Below are positions 1 through 39,800 of a stretch of 64,000 nucleotides of DNA, one piece after another. A model generated the notes under the pieces. It saw only the letters and a program-made list of their open reading frames with translations. It was not told where the DNA came from and ran no database searches. The DNA lies in assembly GCF_040802235.1 (NCBI RefSeq), contig NC_133161.1, positions 146,435,121-146,499,120 on the forward strand, given 5' to 3'. A program made the position numbers and the translations under genes. How positions within the stretch are numbered: the stretch's first letter is position 1; every line of letters starts with the position of its first letter. The stretch is from Manis javanica (Eukaryota; Chordata; Mammalia; Pholidota; Manidae).

Positions 1-28784
<28,784 letters not shown>

Positions 28785-29757
28785 CAGGAGTGCAGAGTGA
28801 GTAGCACCCTGGCCAGGCCCCAGTCGGCGCCAGCTCCCGCTGGGAGGTTCCTCTGTGCCACCACCGGCCCGTGAAGTCAACAGCGCGCCTCTTACCCTCG
28901 CTGTCCTTGTGTCTTTCTGCTCTGTCGTTAAGCACTGGGCTGATTGCTTTGGGGTGTAGGTAACCGGCGCGCGGAGGAAATGCTGGCACTGTGCCTTGGT
29001 TTAATGATGGGGGATAAGCCACATGTGTTCAGATACCACAGCTTTCATAGAGGCAGTGAGTGAGCCACGGCTTCAGGTCTGGCCAGGGTAATAAGGATAG
29101 GAGGCGTCCTGGAAATCGATCCCAAAGGATGACATCCAGCAAGAAAATGTGTCCAGCCGTGTTTTTAAGGCTGTGCTGCAAGTGGTAGACTATTCCAGGC
29201 AAGGGGAGCTATGTGATCAGAGGCAAGTGGCAGAAAGCAAACAGACCAGCATGGCTGGAGCGGTGCCTAAATGTACATAGCAGGTTGCTTTGGTTCTGTG
29301 ACGAGCTCTTAGGCAGGAAGACGTGAAAGTTCAGCCATCCGGCAGACCCACGTCAGGGCCTCTGTGTGGCAGACCCTGTATGCCTGAGGTCAGGGGAGCC
29401 GGTTGCAGTTTTTGTTCTCACTTGGCCGTCTGAGTCTTTGCAGACTAACTCTCCCCCACTGCGCTCTGTTGCAGGGCCGTGTGGGAATGAGAAGGCGGGC
29501 CTTGCAGCATGGCGCCAGACTGCGCTGCCCTCCACCAGAGTGTCCTGGCCCCTTTCCTCGCCTTTGGCTCGTCAGTGTGCTGTTCTGGGCTCGAGGGGTT
29601 TTGCTGTGTTTGCTCATATGACCAAGTCACAAAGGGAAAAATGGGGTGTCCGTGCCGGCCGCCCTCTTGAGAGTGTGGTCGGCATCCAAGCGGTGGTATG
29701 TTGGCCTGGGTGTGCTGTTCTGGTTCTGTTGACGGGCGGTGTTTCCCTTGGGAGGTG

Positions 29758-29760
<3 letters not shown>

Positions 29761-29811
<51 letters not shown>

Positions 29812-29830
29812 CCTCCCTCCCTCCCTCTCC
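29761..29830 (+). repeat. (CT)n-(CCCT)n microsatellite
   Basis: About 23 uninterrupted CT units followed by five or six CCCT units. Pure enough to be polymorphic. It lies in the predicted SIK3 3' UTR and, when transcribed, would form a long pyrimidine tract. Confidence 0.97.
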
Positions 29831-30567
29831 CATCTTTCTTTTTTTGAAACAGATGAGCAAAGCAGTTAGACTTCCGAGGCCCGAGGCTCAGGAAGCCAGA
29901 GCCGTGTGCCGCCTCAGCCCCCCGCCCCCCGGCACAGCGCCCCGCCTTCCTCTGCGCTGCTCTCCCCCAGGGGCACGTTCTCAGGGGCAGCACCCTCTGG
30001 GACCTTAGAGGCTAGGGAAGGGGAGAGCGGCAGGGGTGATGGCCCTGGCACTCGGAGAGCAAAAACTGAGCATGGGAGACCCCAAGCCTGGGACCAGGGG
30101 AGGTCTTCACTGCCGGGATCCGCTGAAAAGCATGTCGAGCCCAGCCGAGGTCACATCAGCATGTCAGCGTGGAGGCTGAGCACGGCCGGCTAGACTGTCT
30201 CGTTGGGAGCCTTCTCTTTGGTGTCTAACTGGGCCCCCACCCCCCTTGTCACCTGGAAAGACGCCTTTACCGTCGTGCCAGTCCTACCCACGGACAGAAC
30301 GCCCCCCGGCGCACTCCGCTGTCCCCTTTCATCCCTCCTCCCGCGTTTTGCTGTCGAGAGGATTGTCCTTGCGGCCCAGGCCCTGCTTTCCCTTTTCGGC
30401 CTCCGTATCCCAGGCGGGAAGAGCGGGAGGTTGTCTTGGGCCCCTGCCTGCCCTCACCTCTTCCTCCTCCCTGGGCATCCTCAGCCCCTGTTTTAATTCT
30501 TGATCATGTAGGAATTGTTTTTGGTAAATGTTGATATATTGTTATTATTATTATTGTTAATATTATT

Positions 30568-30573
30568 AATAAA
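30568..30573 (+). promoter_or_regulatory. SIK3: Proximal poly(A) signal of SIK3
   Basis: AATAAA just after an ATT-rich run (30538-30567), 1.8 kb downstream of the stop, followed by GT-rich 'gagttttgttt'. Confidence 0.6.
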
Positions 30574-31505
30574 TGAAAACAAAAGGAGTTTTGTTTAAAA
30601 GAGAAACGTTTAACCAGATTCTGTTCTATTGGGATTGTGACTTGCACCTTTTGTTCGAAGTATTTTATTTAGACATGGTAATTGTAAACGTTCTGACTTG
30701 TGCCAGTGACAGACGGCGTGGGCGCCTCCCCAGCTGAAGCAGTGCACACGCTCTGGCTCGTTGGTGTCCTTCCCGTTACTTCTTTCACTGTTAGAAACCA
30801 AAGTCTTCTCCGCTGGCTTGGGGCTGCCAGGACCTGGGCATCTCCTCCGAGCTTCAAAAAAAGAAAGAGACGTTAAATATTGTGACTCTTGATCCCTTTA
30901 TCTGGGAAGGGAGAGTAGAAGGTCCCCAGGCCCCTCCTAGCCTCTTGTCCTGAATCCACAGAGGAAAGCAGGTGCCCAGCATGGCCGTCCTGGGCGCTGC
31001 TCCCAGGAGCCCCCCGCAGCCCGTCCTTCTCGCTGACACAGCAGCTCAGCCCCTGCACCAGTATCCCGAGTGGATTTCTGCAATGCAAGAGCCTTTCTCG
31101 GGGTCTGGCCCATGTTCCCATGGTCCCCGGTCTCCCCCCTCGCTTGGTGGGCCACCAGCTACTCCCCAGGAGGCGGCTGCTGTTTGACTCCTCTGGACCT
31201 GTTCGAACCCTGACACCCCCACCGCCTCGCCCCCACGCACGCCTGGCCTGTTGTGTTTACATGGCACTGTACGACGGGAGAGCCGAGAGAGCCGACTGCC
31301 GTGGCCAGCAGCCGCCAGATGGCAGCCAGCGAGCCTCCTGACCGTGCCATCTTGAGAACTACACTTTGAAAAAAACCATTGCTTCGTATTGTAGTAGCCA
31401 ACGTGCGCAGTGTATGTTGAATGTATATGAATATACTTTCCTATTTCTGTTCTTTGAAAGTGTCAGAAGTATTTTTCTTTCTCATTTATGTTGAACTAAA
31501 AAAGA

Positions 31506-31511
31506 ATTAAA
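31506..31511 (+). promoter_or_regulatory. SIK3: Distal poly(A) signal of SIK3 (ATTAAA)
   Basis: ATTAAA at the end of an AT-rich tract that has the look of a conserved 3' UTR end. Downstream 'gttgcagtgag' and a T-run could serve as the GU/U-rich element. Confidence 0.5.
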
Positions 31512-34229
31512 AAATCTCCAGACCCAGTTGCAGTGAGACCTTTAGTCCTTTTTTTGGTTGGGCACTCACAGCTCAGGGATCTAATCGGACAACAGGGGAC
31601 CGTTAAGGTACACACCTGATCACGATCCCTTGTTGGTACATTATTTGCCTTGCGGTTCAGAGTCTGGTTGGGAGAAGCATCCGGGGGCTGGGAGCTGGGA
31701 CGCTGGTGGCTGGAGTGGCCACCAGTGTCGGGTGGGGCTCTGAGCCACCCATTATCTCAGCCCACCTTGAGAAGCTAGCATTCTCTGGGAGCCTGCGTCC
31801 CCAGGCACCCAGTTGGACTCTGCCCCCTCAGAAGGGGACAACCAGGTTTGCTGAGTTGGATGGAAAACAGGTTCTTTGAAAGGGTATTTCTGGAGTAATA
31901 GGAGGTACTCAGAGACTAGGGCCTAATGACCGGGGCCTTTACGAGGCGACTCCAGTCAGCCCAGTGGTGTCTGGGTAAGTGTTAGCAGAGAGAGGGCGCT
32001 TTCCCTATAGCTCTGTTTCCCGACTCCCAGCCTCCAAAGCGGCCTCCAAAGGGTAGGGCGGAATTTCCAGCAAGGCCCCAGGTGTGGCTTAGAGATAGCT
32101 GATGGAAAGGTCTTCGATGAAGAAAGATTACTGAAGCTGGAAATACTGTGTTTGCAGAAAGAAGAGTGTGAGGAAGGAACTTACAAAAGCTTTTAAGACC
32201 ACAGTGGACTAGAAAGTCGCTGTGGGTCTGCTGAGAACAGAAAAGAGTCTTCTCAACAAGGAAGGGTCTTCTAGAAATCTGAGTGCACATACTCCCATGG
32301 AAGGCTGGGTAAGTGTCTCTGGAACCAAACAGCGATATAACCAGATGCCTTCCAACAACTTGTAAAAGCCTTTTGCAATAGCTGCCACTCCCTCCTGACA
32401 TCAGCCAGGGTGCCTTTGGGCCAGCGGAGGGTTGAGCTTCGAGAGCTCGGAGGGCGCCACCACCTGGATACAGACGCAAGCTCTGAGCTCTAGAGTAGAG
32501 AAGCCGTGCCTGCGGAGCCTGCCTCCATTTCCCTGACTTGGTGCTAGCCCTGCACTCCAGCTGGAAAGACTGAAGTCCAGAAGGCTGGGAGGCCTCCCGG
32601 GGAGCCGGGCCTCTGCCTGTGCCTTCACGGATGACCCCTGTCTTCACCCTGGTCTCCCAAGCAGGAACGCTGGAGAGAATTGTGCATTATGCCGCTTACA
32701 ATGCCCTGCCCTAGGGTCTGAACTGGAGCTCCGTCTGTCACCAGGAGCTGCAACAAAACTGCCAGATAAGAGAGATAATGGGAGTGCCCCTCTCCCCTGC
32801 TCAGTCTGAACCATTCCAACCCCAAGTCTCCCGTCCCGACCCACACCACGTGCTCTCAGATGAAATGTTCTTGGCAGGGCCTGGGTTAGCCAAGGGCTCT
32901 GGAGTTCTGTCGCCTCCCGAGGCTCGCTCCTTCAGATGGCCCTCTGCTGTCCTGGCAGCCCTCCGTTTAGCATTCCAGTACCATTCACGGAACAAATCGT
33001 TTGAGTGTCGGTTATGTGCCAGGCCTAGCAGGGGACGGAGTTCTGCTGCTGACCAACCAGCATGGTATTGAGACGAATTGTGAAACGAGTCTAACCATTC
33101 TGAGCAAAGCCCCTCCTGTAGTCAGGTAGCGGCATTCCCACTGGCGACCCACTCCAGAAACAGGCACTGTGGAGGCCCCCGAGATCAGGGAGAGGGTGTT
33201 GGGACCAAGCCTACAGCCAGTCGGCTCCATGGGCACCCGACGCCTCTAACAGTGACTGGCCAGACCCTGAGTCTGATTCTGATGTGTGCCCGGTCGGTTG
33301 GTGGTAGTTTTTCCATGGGTCTCTGTCCAGAAAGACCCTTTCTCTCCAAAATACTAATAACAAGACCAGGGGCTTGGGCTAGGTTAAGCCAAATATCTTA
33401 CACTGAAGCTGGCAGGCCAGTGAACAGGCATATTTCAACCTTCCTGCTGATGTCGCCAAACAGCACTCCCTGGCCCTGATACCTCAAAATCCCGAGCCAG
33501 CACCCTGAGGTGTCACTAAGCAGAGCCCAGGGTGCTGCCGGTGGCCAACAGGCAACTGTCAGACCTAGGAGCCCGTCTCCTGACTCCCAGTCCTGCCACT
33601 AGTCCAGCCAGTACTAAATACTGACGGCTGAAGGACGCAGAGGGTGCTTAGCAGCTCTGAGCGGCAGTCTTCCCACAGGTGGCACAGGAAGGCCTGGCTG
33701 CCAGCCTCACGGGGAGACACGATTCCACCGTGCAGGTGCCTCGGCCACCAACACACTATGCAAATGCTGGACGTGAGGCTTAGCCATGAGTCACTTCAGT
33801 CACAAACCACAGAGAAGAGCGAGCTAGTGGCAAGAGGCTTGGAGTCCAGCCAGCAAGCTTGTGAGAACCCCCAGGTGCTGGCTGGGCAAGTGTTATTGCC
33901 CAAAAGAAAGGACCCTCCTTTGGCCTGGGACCCCATGAGCTGCCCCAGCAGGCGCCCAGCTGCGGCCACTCTGAACAACAGGCAGGCTGCTCACTGAGGC
34001 TCCCCCTCTCCACACAGCCCGACGCACCTGGAGCTGGGCCTGTCCCGGAATGGCCTGCATGCCACAGCATCTGCCCAGCAGGCCCCGCAGAGGAAGAGGG
34101 ATGCCCTGCCCTCCCTCACTTCCGCCTCCAGAAGCCGAGGTCTTAGCTTGGGTCTGGCAACACAGGTGTGTTTGGTGGAGCAAGGGGACAGAAGGCCGGG
34201 GACTGGGATGGGGGCGACAGGGCAGTCAC

Positions 34230-34300
34230 TGTTTACTCAGCGCCAGGCACCTTGCAGGTTTGCCATACGTGTTCCTATTTAGTGCTTACAACCACACAAA
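34230..34300 (-). repeat. MIR SINE fragment
   Basis: Antisense 'tttactcagcgccaggcacc', then 'tgttcctatttagtgcttac'. Confidence 0.4.
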
Positions 34301-34689
34301 TGTATTATCTTGGTACAGTTCTAGAGGTTAAAAGTCCGAGATGTCACAGGGACTAAAACTGTGTCTCAAGAGCGGTGCTCCTGGAGGCTCCAGGGAAAGT
34401 CCGCCACTCCGCCTCTCCCAGCTCCTAGAAGCACCGCATGCCTTGGCCCATGGCCCCCTTCTGGCCCTCACTTCACTCTGACCTCTGCCTGTCCTGCCTC
34501 CTCCTCGTATATCTAAGGACCCCTCTGATGACACTGGCCCACCTGGAAAATCCAGGAAAATCACCCCATGTCAAGGTCCTTAAGATCACATCTGTAAAGA
34601 CCCCTCTGTAAGAGTCACAGGTGAGGGAAACAGGGATGAGGACATGGACAGCTCGGGGGGACCAGACCCTGCCTGCCATGCATGTGATC

Positions 34690-34840
34690 CCCTACGAGGT
34701 GGTAGGTTCCCTCATTATCTTCACTCACCAGATAGGGAACCGAGCTGTGGGGCAGGCGGTTCAGTAACTTGCCCAGGGTCACACAGCTAATGAGTGGCAG
34801 AGCTGGGACTCAGACCTATCCAGCCACAAAGCCCTTTTAT
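34690..34840 (-). repeat. MIR SINE
   Basis: Clear antisense MIR core: 'agatagggaaccgagctg', 'gtaacttgcccagggtcaca', 'cagctaatgagtggcagagc', 'tgggactcagacc'. Confidence 0.65.
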
Positions 34841-35004
34841 TTGAGGTGAAGGGCAGAGACAGACTTCAGTGGGAGAGGCCTGGGGCCCCACCGATCTCCA
34901 GGACTGGCAGGCAGCAGCACCGGGCTGGTTTTAGGGCGCTAGGGCGTTTCCTGGGTAGGTGGTGAGGGTCCACTTCTGCGCCACGTCTAAAGTCTAGAGG
35001 TGGG

Positions 35005-35110
35005 GTTCTAAGTCCAGCCCTGCCTGTAACTTGCTGCAGCACCAGAGACACTGGGCAAATTCCTTCCACTTTCCCCACCTTCCGCACCTGTAACCCTATC
35101 AGCCTGGACA
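35005..35110 (+). repeat. MIR SINE fragment
   Basis: Sense 'ctaagtccagccctgcctgt', 'cactgggcaaattccttcc', 'gcacctgtaaccctatcag'. Confidence 0.4.
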
Positions 35111-35960
35111 TTCACAGGTTCTGTGACTCAGGTCCCTCCCCGGTCAGCACTTACATTTACAGGATGTCATGGGGCCTTCCTGCAGCCCCTGCCTGTCTGG
35201 TCTCCTTGTGACTGACAGGAAACCGAGGCTCAGAGACCTTACATAGCCGGCCCACAAGCCTCTTCCAGGATTTTGCGAGTTGGAGGCAAAATGAAATGAG
35301 AAACCGGGTTTCCTGCCACCTCCTAGTCCGGAGGCCGTGCCCCCACCCCAGTGACCCCTCAGGGCCAGTACCTATTCTCACCTGTGTGCCATCAAATATT
35401 GGCACAGTTCTAGAGGGCAACACAAAATCTACATATCCAATTTAAGTGACTCATTTATTCTGAGAGATGCCCTATTGTGGCATTAAAACATCCTTTTTAA
35501 AGTGTGGGTCATGGTAGATGGTAGAGATTGGGGGACAGTGGTAATACTTTTACATGACAAATTAAAAGTTGGCAACTCTGGGTTGGTCCCTAGAGTTTGT
35601 TTTGAAATGTTAGCAGTCTCTGAAACTTGAAGTCTGGGAGCCACTGGGCACCCCCCACCAGGAAGCTCCCAGCCCCACAGGCGCCTTTCTTCCGCCTTTG
35701 TTGGAGAGGGGAAAGGCGGGTGTGAAGTAATCTCCTTGGAATGCGAGGGGACAGTGGGGCGGGACATCTCCTGGGTGGAGGGGTCCTGGCTGTCACTGGC
35801 CAGCTTGCATCTCTTGCTCCCTTCTGTCCTCTCCCTGGCTGCCCTGGCCCAGTTGGCACAATGGACAATGGTAGGCACGCATCCCCCAGGAGGAGGAGAG
35901 GATGATGCAGCTGACCCCAGCCCGGGGGACAGGCCTGCAGCCACCCCCCGACCCCCGCCT

Positions 35961-35980
35961 GATCCCTTGACCCCTGGCCC
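35961..35980 (+). promoter_or_regulatory. APOA1: APOA1 promoter site A (HNF4/nuclear receptor)
   Basis: 'gatcccttgacccctggccc', about 195-210 bp upstream of the APOA1 start. It matches the known footprint A, which binds HNF4, RXR, ARP1 and related receptors in the human promoter. Confidence 0.7.
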
Positions 35981-36030
35981 CGCAGCCCCCGCAGCCTCCT
36001 GTTTGCCCGCTCTGTTTGTCCACCCCAGGG
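35981..36030 (+). promoter_or_regulatory. APOA1: APOA1 promoter site B
   Basis: 'cgcagcctcctgtttgcccg' then 'ctgtttgtccaccc'. Corresponds to footprint B (HNF3/FOXA and C/EBP) between sites A and C; the paired TGTTTG motifs are the FOXA-like cores. Confidence 0.6.
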
Positions 36031-36058
36031 ACAGAGCTGATCCTTGAACTCTTAAGTT
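36031..36058 (+). promoter_or_regulatory. APOA1: APOA1 promoter site C (HNF4)
   Basis: 'agctgatccttgaactctta', about 120-140 bp upstream of the start. Nearly identical to the human footprint C as I recall it, a nuclear receptor site needed for hepatic expression. Confidence 0.7.
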
Positions 36059-36137
36059 CCACATCGCCAGGGCCAGTGGACAGCGGCAAGGCCTGGGCTG
36101 GGCTTATCAGCCTCCCCGCCCAGCCCCTGCCTGGAGC

Positions 36138-36145
36138 CATAAATA
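36138..36145 (+). promoter_or_regulatory. APOA1: APOA1 TATA box
   Basis: 'cataaata', about 30 bp before the presumed start (36170-36176), in the same context (ataaataggcc) as human APOA1. Confidence 0.8.
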
Positions 36146-36171
36146 GGCCAGGGAGCTCTGGCTGCCCAGCC

Positions 36172-36186
36172 TGCTGGAGACTCGAG
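36172..36186 (+). other. APOA1: APOA1 non-coding exon 1 (approximate start)
   Basis: Short leader ending in 'ggagactcgag' followed by gtaagc at 36187. The start is inferred from TATA distance and resemblance to the human leader. Intron 1 is 36187-36376. Confidence 0.6.
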
Positions 36187-36396
36187 GTAAGCGCTCCCCC
36201 CACCCTGCAAGCATGCGGTGCTCGGCCTCCGGTACCGGCTCCGGGCTGCGCCCCTTGCTGGGCTCTGGACACCGAGGCCCTTGCCCTCTCTGTGCCCCGC
36301 CGCCGCCTCCCCTGACTAGAACGAGGGAGGCGCGGGCCCGAGGCCCACCCCACTCAGCCAGGCCCCTCTTCTGCAGGCCGTCCTTGCCCCTTCAGG

Positions 36397-36439
36397 ATGA
36401 AGACCGTGGTGCTGACCCTGGCCGTGCTCTTCCTCACGG
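36397..36439 (+). CDS. APOA1: APOA1 exon 2, coding part
   Basis: Exon begins near 36377 (after cttctgcag). ATG at 36397. Encodes 14 residues of the signal peptide plus one base; donor G|gtaggt. Confidence 0.97.
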
Positions 36440-37869
36440 GTAGGTGGCTGCCGGGCCTCTGGGGGTCCTCCTCCCTAGGCCGCTGTGACCCACCCTCCTG
36501 GGCACAGGGACCAGACTGCCTGCTCGGCCCCTCTGCCTACCCTCTGCCTGCCATTTCAGCCCAGAGCCAGCCTGACCTGGGTCTGCCCTCCCACCCACAG
36601 GGAGCCAGGCTCGGCACTTCTGGCAGCACGATGAACCCCGGTCATCCTGGGATCAAGTGAAGGATTTAGCCACCGTGTATGTGGACGCAATCAAGGATGG
36701 CGGCAGAGAATATGTGGCCCAGTTTGAAGCCTCTGCCTTGGGAAAACAGCTAAAGTAAGGGCCCAGCCTGGGGCTTCGGGCAGGGGCTGCCGGTCCTTGG
36801 GGGGGGCAGAGAGGCCTGTAGGAAGAAGCCAGACTGGCCGAATTCCTAGGAAGGCCTGGATGGAAAACAGAAATGGGATCCCCAAGCAGGGTCTCAGCCG
36901 CCAACCCGGGACAGATGCGGCTGCCCAGTCAGGAACCGCAGCTCCGATGCCTGCGAGTGCACCCAGCTACTGCCCATTCTGCCACCTCCTCTGCTCCTGT
37001 CCAGCCACCAGGACAGCTGCCTCAGAGAGGGGAATGGGCCGGAAGCATAGGGACAAGGTCCCTAAGGTCCCTAAAAGGCCCAGCTTTGGGGACGGATGAG
37101 GTGGCACCAAATGCAGTGCATGTCTCTCTTGCTCCTGGGATGCGGTGGTGGACGGGGCGCTGGGGGGGAGGGGGGCCGAGGGGTGGGGCGCTGGGCCTGC
37201 AGCTCCAGGGTGTCCGGGGCGCCTGGGAGGCCAGCCCCGAACCCCTTCCTCTCTCCCCCCTGCAGCCTGAAACTCCTGGACAACTGGGACAGCTTGAGCA
37301 GCACGCTCAACAAGGTGAGTGAACAGATAGGCCCGGTGACCCAGGAGTTCTGGGTAAAACTGGAGAAGGAGTTGGAGGAGCTGAAGCAGGAGCTGGACAA
37401 GGACCTGGAGGAGGTGAGGCAGAAGGTGCAGCCCTACCTAGACGACTTCGAGAAGAAGTGGCAGGAGGAGGTGGAGATCTACCGGCAGAAGGTGGCGCCG
37501 CTGGGCGAGGAGCTGCGCGAGGGCGCGCGCCAGAAGCTGATAGAGGTGCACGAGAAGCTGAAGCCCGTGGGCGAGGAGCTGCGCGACCGCGTGCGCGCCC
37601 ACGTGGACACCCTGCGCACGCAGCTGGCACCCTACAGCGACACGATGCGGGAGCGCCTGGCCGAGCGGCTGCAGGCGCTCAAGGAGGACGGCGGCGCCAG
37701 CCTGGCCGAGTACCACGCCAAGGCCACGGAGCACCTGACGGCGCTCAGCGAGAAGGCCAAGCCCGCGCTGGAGGACCTGCGCCAGGGCCTGCTGCCCGTG
37801 CTGGAGAGCCTCAAGGTGGGCTTCCTGCACGCGCTGGACGAGGCCTCCAAGCAGCTGACCGCCCAGTGA
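36397..37869 (+). CDS. APOA1: Apolipoprotein A-I
   Basis: Main protein of HDL. It is secreted by liver and intestine, accepts cholesterol from ABCA1 and activates LCAT. Coding exons 36397-36439, 36601-36754 and 37266-37869 give 266 residues (human 267). An 18-residue signal peptide ([18 protein letters not shown]) is followed by the six-residue propeptide RHFWQH, then mature [20 protein letters not shown]. From about residue 68 the protein is a series of 11/22-residue amphipathic repeats opening with Pro: PYLDDF, PLGEEL, PVGEEL, PYSDTM, PALEDL. The LCAT-activating repeat keeps the three Arg ([16 protein letters not shown]). Tyr targets of myeloperoxidase (APYSD, AEYHAKA) remain, but the methionines at human positions 86, 112 and 148 are replaced. 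There is no cysteine. The start ATG follows 'cttcagg' and agrees with the family. Confidence 0.98.
36601..36754 (+). CDS. APOA1: APOA1 exon 3
   Basis: Acceptor cacccacag. End of signal peptide, propeptide RHFWQH and the N-terminal mature domain to [10 protein letters not shown]. One codon shorter than human near DEPRSSW. Donor AA|gtaagg. Confidence 0.97.
37266..37869 (+). CDS. APOA1: APOA1 exon 4: amphipathic repeats and stop
   Basis: Acceptor ccctgcag. 200 residues from [13 protein letters not shown] to EASKQLTAQ, stop TGA at 37867-37869. Very CpG-rich in its middle (37495-37720). Confidence 0.98.
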
Positions 37870-37940
37870 GGCGCCCGCGCGCGCCCCGGGACCCAGGGGC
37901 CCACTCCGCCGGCTCCCCCTTTCGACCCCTGGTTTCGTAG

Positions 37941-37946
37941 AATAAA
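37941..37946 (+). promoter_or_regulatory. APOA1: APOA1 poly(A) signal
   Basis: AATAAA 71 bp after the stop codon, followed by a T/GT-rich region ('gtgttgggttgtatgttttt'). Confidence 0.92.
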
Positions 37947-38694
37947 CCTTTCCAAAGCGGGGTGCATGTGTTGGGTTGTATGTTTTTGAAAGCTTCGGTT
38001 TTCATTTTTTAGAGAATGAATAGTCCTCCAAACCCTGTAAATTCTCTGCTGGGAGAGTGGCAGCAGGGTGCGGGCCAGGGGAGGGGGCGCCCAGGCCAGG
38101 GTGCGGGGACCGCCCCGCTGACTTGCCAGCAGCGTGCCGACTCTGACCCTGGGCCTCTCGGGGCCTCGACTGATGGGGAGGGCCTGTCAGACGGGCTTAC
38201 GAGTGAGGCACTGGAGTCCCTTTCCCTGAGGAAGGGCCAACAGCAAAGAAACCAAGGACCAGGCAAAGCAACAGATGATCCAAAGCAAGGTGGCTGGTGA
38301 CGGTCAGACAAGGACTGCAGCCCAGTCTGAGGAGGGCGGCTGTGCTGGGAGACGGGGTCTCTGTCCCCAGAAGTGGTCACCGGGCCGAGGACAGGAGCCT
38401 CCCCCAGCCCTCTGGCTCTTGACCGGCCGGCGTGGGCCTCGAGGAGCCGCTGGCACCGGAAGGAGTTGGGCAGGTTCAAACGAGGAGCTTGGCGCTTGCC
38501 CCTTCCTCCTTTATTAATAACAGAAACGCTTCAGCACTTCCCTCCTTTCCTCACAAGGGCAGCACGCCTCTTCCCACACGGCCCCTTCCACCCGCCCACC
38601 ACCCCAGGGCTCCAAGCCCTGCCACCCCCTCTTTCCGCCAGCTCCTAGCTCTGGTTGGAGTCAGAGAAATAGTCACTACCTCTTGCAGGTAAAC

Positions 38695-38860
38695 TAGCAC
38701 ACTTTTATTTCCACGATGCTTTCACATGCATCATCCCACGGATCCTTCCCCAGATCCTCAGACTGCCACGAAAGCCAGGCATGGATGAGGAAGCCGAAGT
38801 GAGGATGCCAAGTTGCTTGCCCAGGTTCAAGAGCAGGATGGGCCAGGTAGCTCTTTTTAG
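38695..38860 (-). repeat. MIR SINE
   Basis: Antisense 'cacatgcatcatcccacgga', 'ggatgaggaagccgaagtg', 'aagttgcttgcccagg'. Confidence 0.5.
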
Positions 38861-39384
38861 ACCCATCTGCCACTAGGCATCCATGATTTTTAAAAACTGT
38901 GAGGCCAGGCACTCAGCTTCCTATGGGTGTGCACACCCCCTCCTCACTCAGGTACGCAACACCCCCACGTGCGTGCACGTGGCTTCAAGATCCCCAGGGC
39001 GGCGCAATGTGTTCCCAGAGCCTTCCTGCCTCTGCAGTGACTTTGGCCCCTGGGGCCAACCTCCAGATAAGCCACCCCTCCTGCATCACCGGCGCCTCAA
39101 CAACTCTTGGATAAAGGAGCAGGCTTTTCAGCTCCTAACCATTGGGAGCTGCAGCAAACAGGGGTCAAGCCCAGATCGGGCAAGAACACTTTCCAGGTGT
39201 GGATGCTGGGATCCCCGGCCCAGCTGGGCCAGAAGAGAAACCCAGGTGGATTTCCAGAGAGGGAGCACGCGTCTCCAGGTGGGGCTGGGTGCAGTAAAGC
39301 CGCCACATCTGCCAAGGAGCCCTCTGCAGCGCCTGGCATGAAGCTGGTTTCTGTGTCAGCTGAGCAGAATACCGGCCGCTGACT

Positions 39385-39490
39385 TGGGCTTGAGGTCCAG
39401 CTCTGCCATTTGCTGACCCTGTGACACTGGGCAGATGCTTTCACCTTTCTGAGCCTCTGTTTTTTCACTGGAAGAGTGGGGGGTCTACTC
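39385..39490 (+). repeat. MIR SINE
   Basis: Sense 'aggtccagctctgccatttg', 'tgaccctgtgacactgggca', 'tttctgagcctctgtttttt'. Confidence 0.55.
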
Positions 39491-39659
39491 AAGTAGTCTG
39501 TGGTTCTGGAACTTTGACGTGAGCATCTGTTGGGTGGTGGGGACACAAGGGGAGCAGCCTCTGTTGGGTGACCTTGGGTTCCTTCTTTTTTCCCAGGACA
39601 CTGATCCCCTACTCCAATCCTTGTCCCAAAGGGACAATCTGCTCAGCCGATAGCAACAG

Positions 39660-39800
39660 TGACACCCACTCACCAGGCACCTTTGGTGTGCCAGGTGCTG
39701 TGTGCCATCTCATTTCATTCATTCATTCAACAAAGCTGCAATGGTGGGGGGATTGTTGTGCCAACTTTACAGATAAGAAACTGAGGCTGGTATTAAGTGA
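39660..39800 (-). repeat. MIR SINE with ATTC insertion
   Basis: Antisense 'gtgccaggtgctgtgtgcca', an ATTC run near 39716-39728, then 'ctttacagataagaaactga'. Confidence 0.55.

Larger units (their letters stand above)
28785..31525 (+). other. SIK3: SIK3 3' UTR
   Basis: About 2.7 kb from the stop codon to the distal poly(A) signal. Contains a CT/CCCT microsatellite at 29761-29830 and an AT-rich block near 30540-30573. The extent is inferred from the poly(A) signals, not from transcript data; the message could end at the proximal signal. Confidence 0.65.
31526..35960. other. SIK3-APOA1 intergenic spacer
   Basis: 4.4 kb without a recognisable gene. Holds several MIR copies (listed) and an old-repeat-like stretch at 34.3-34.6 kb that I cannot name. 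Its right end runs into the APOA1 promoter. Confidence 0.75.

Noticed and set aside
31982-32647. 221-codon minus-strand open frame in the SIK3-APOA1 spacer
   Set aside because: No domain, signal or codon pattern of a real protein, and no splice or promoter context. Chance frame in moderately GC-rich DNA.
37438-37967. Overlapping open frames in APOA1 exon 4 (plus frame with Ala/Gly/Arg-rich product and minus-strand frames)
   Set aside because: High GC at third codon positions suppresses stops in the other frames. The real frame is fixed by splice phase and by apoA-I identity.
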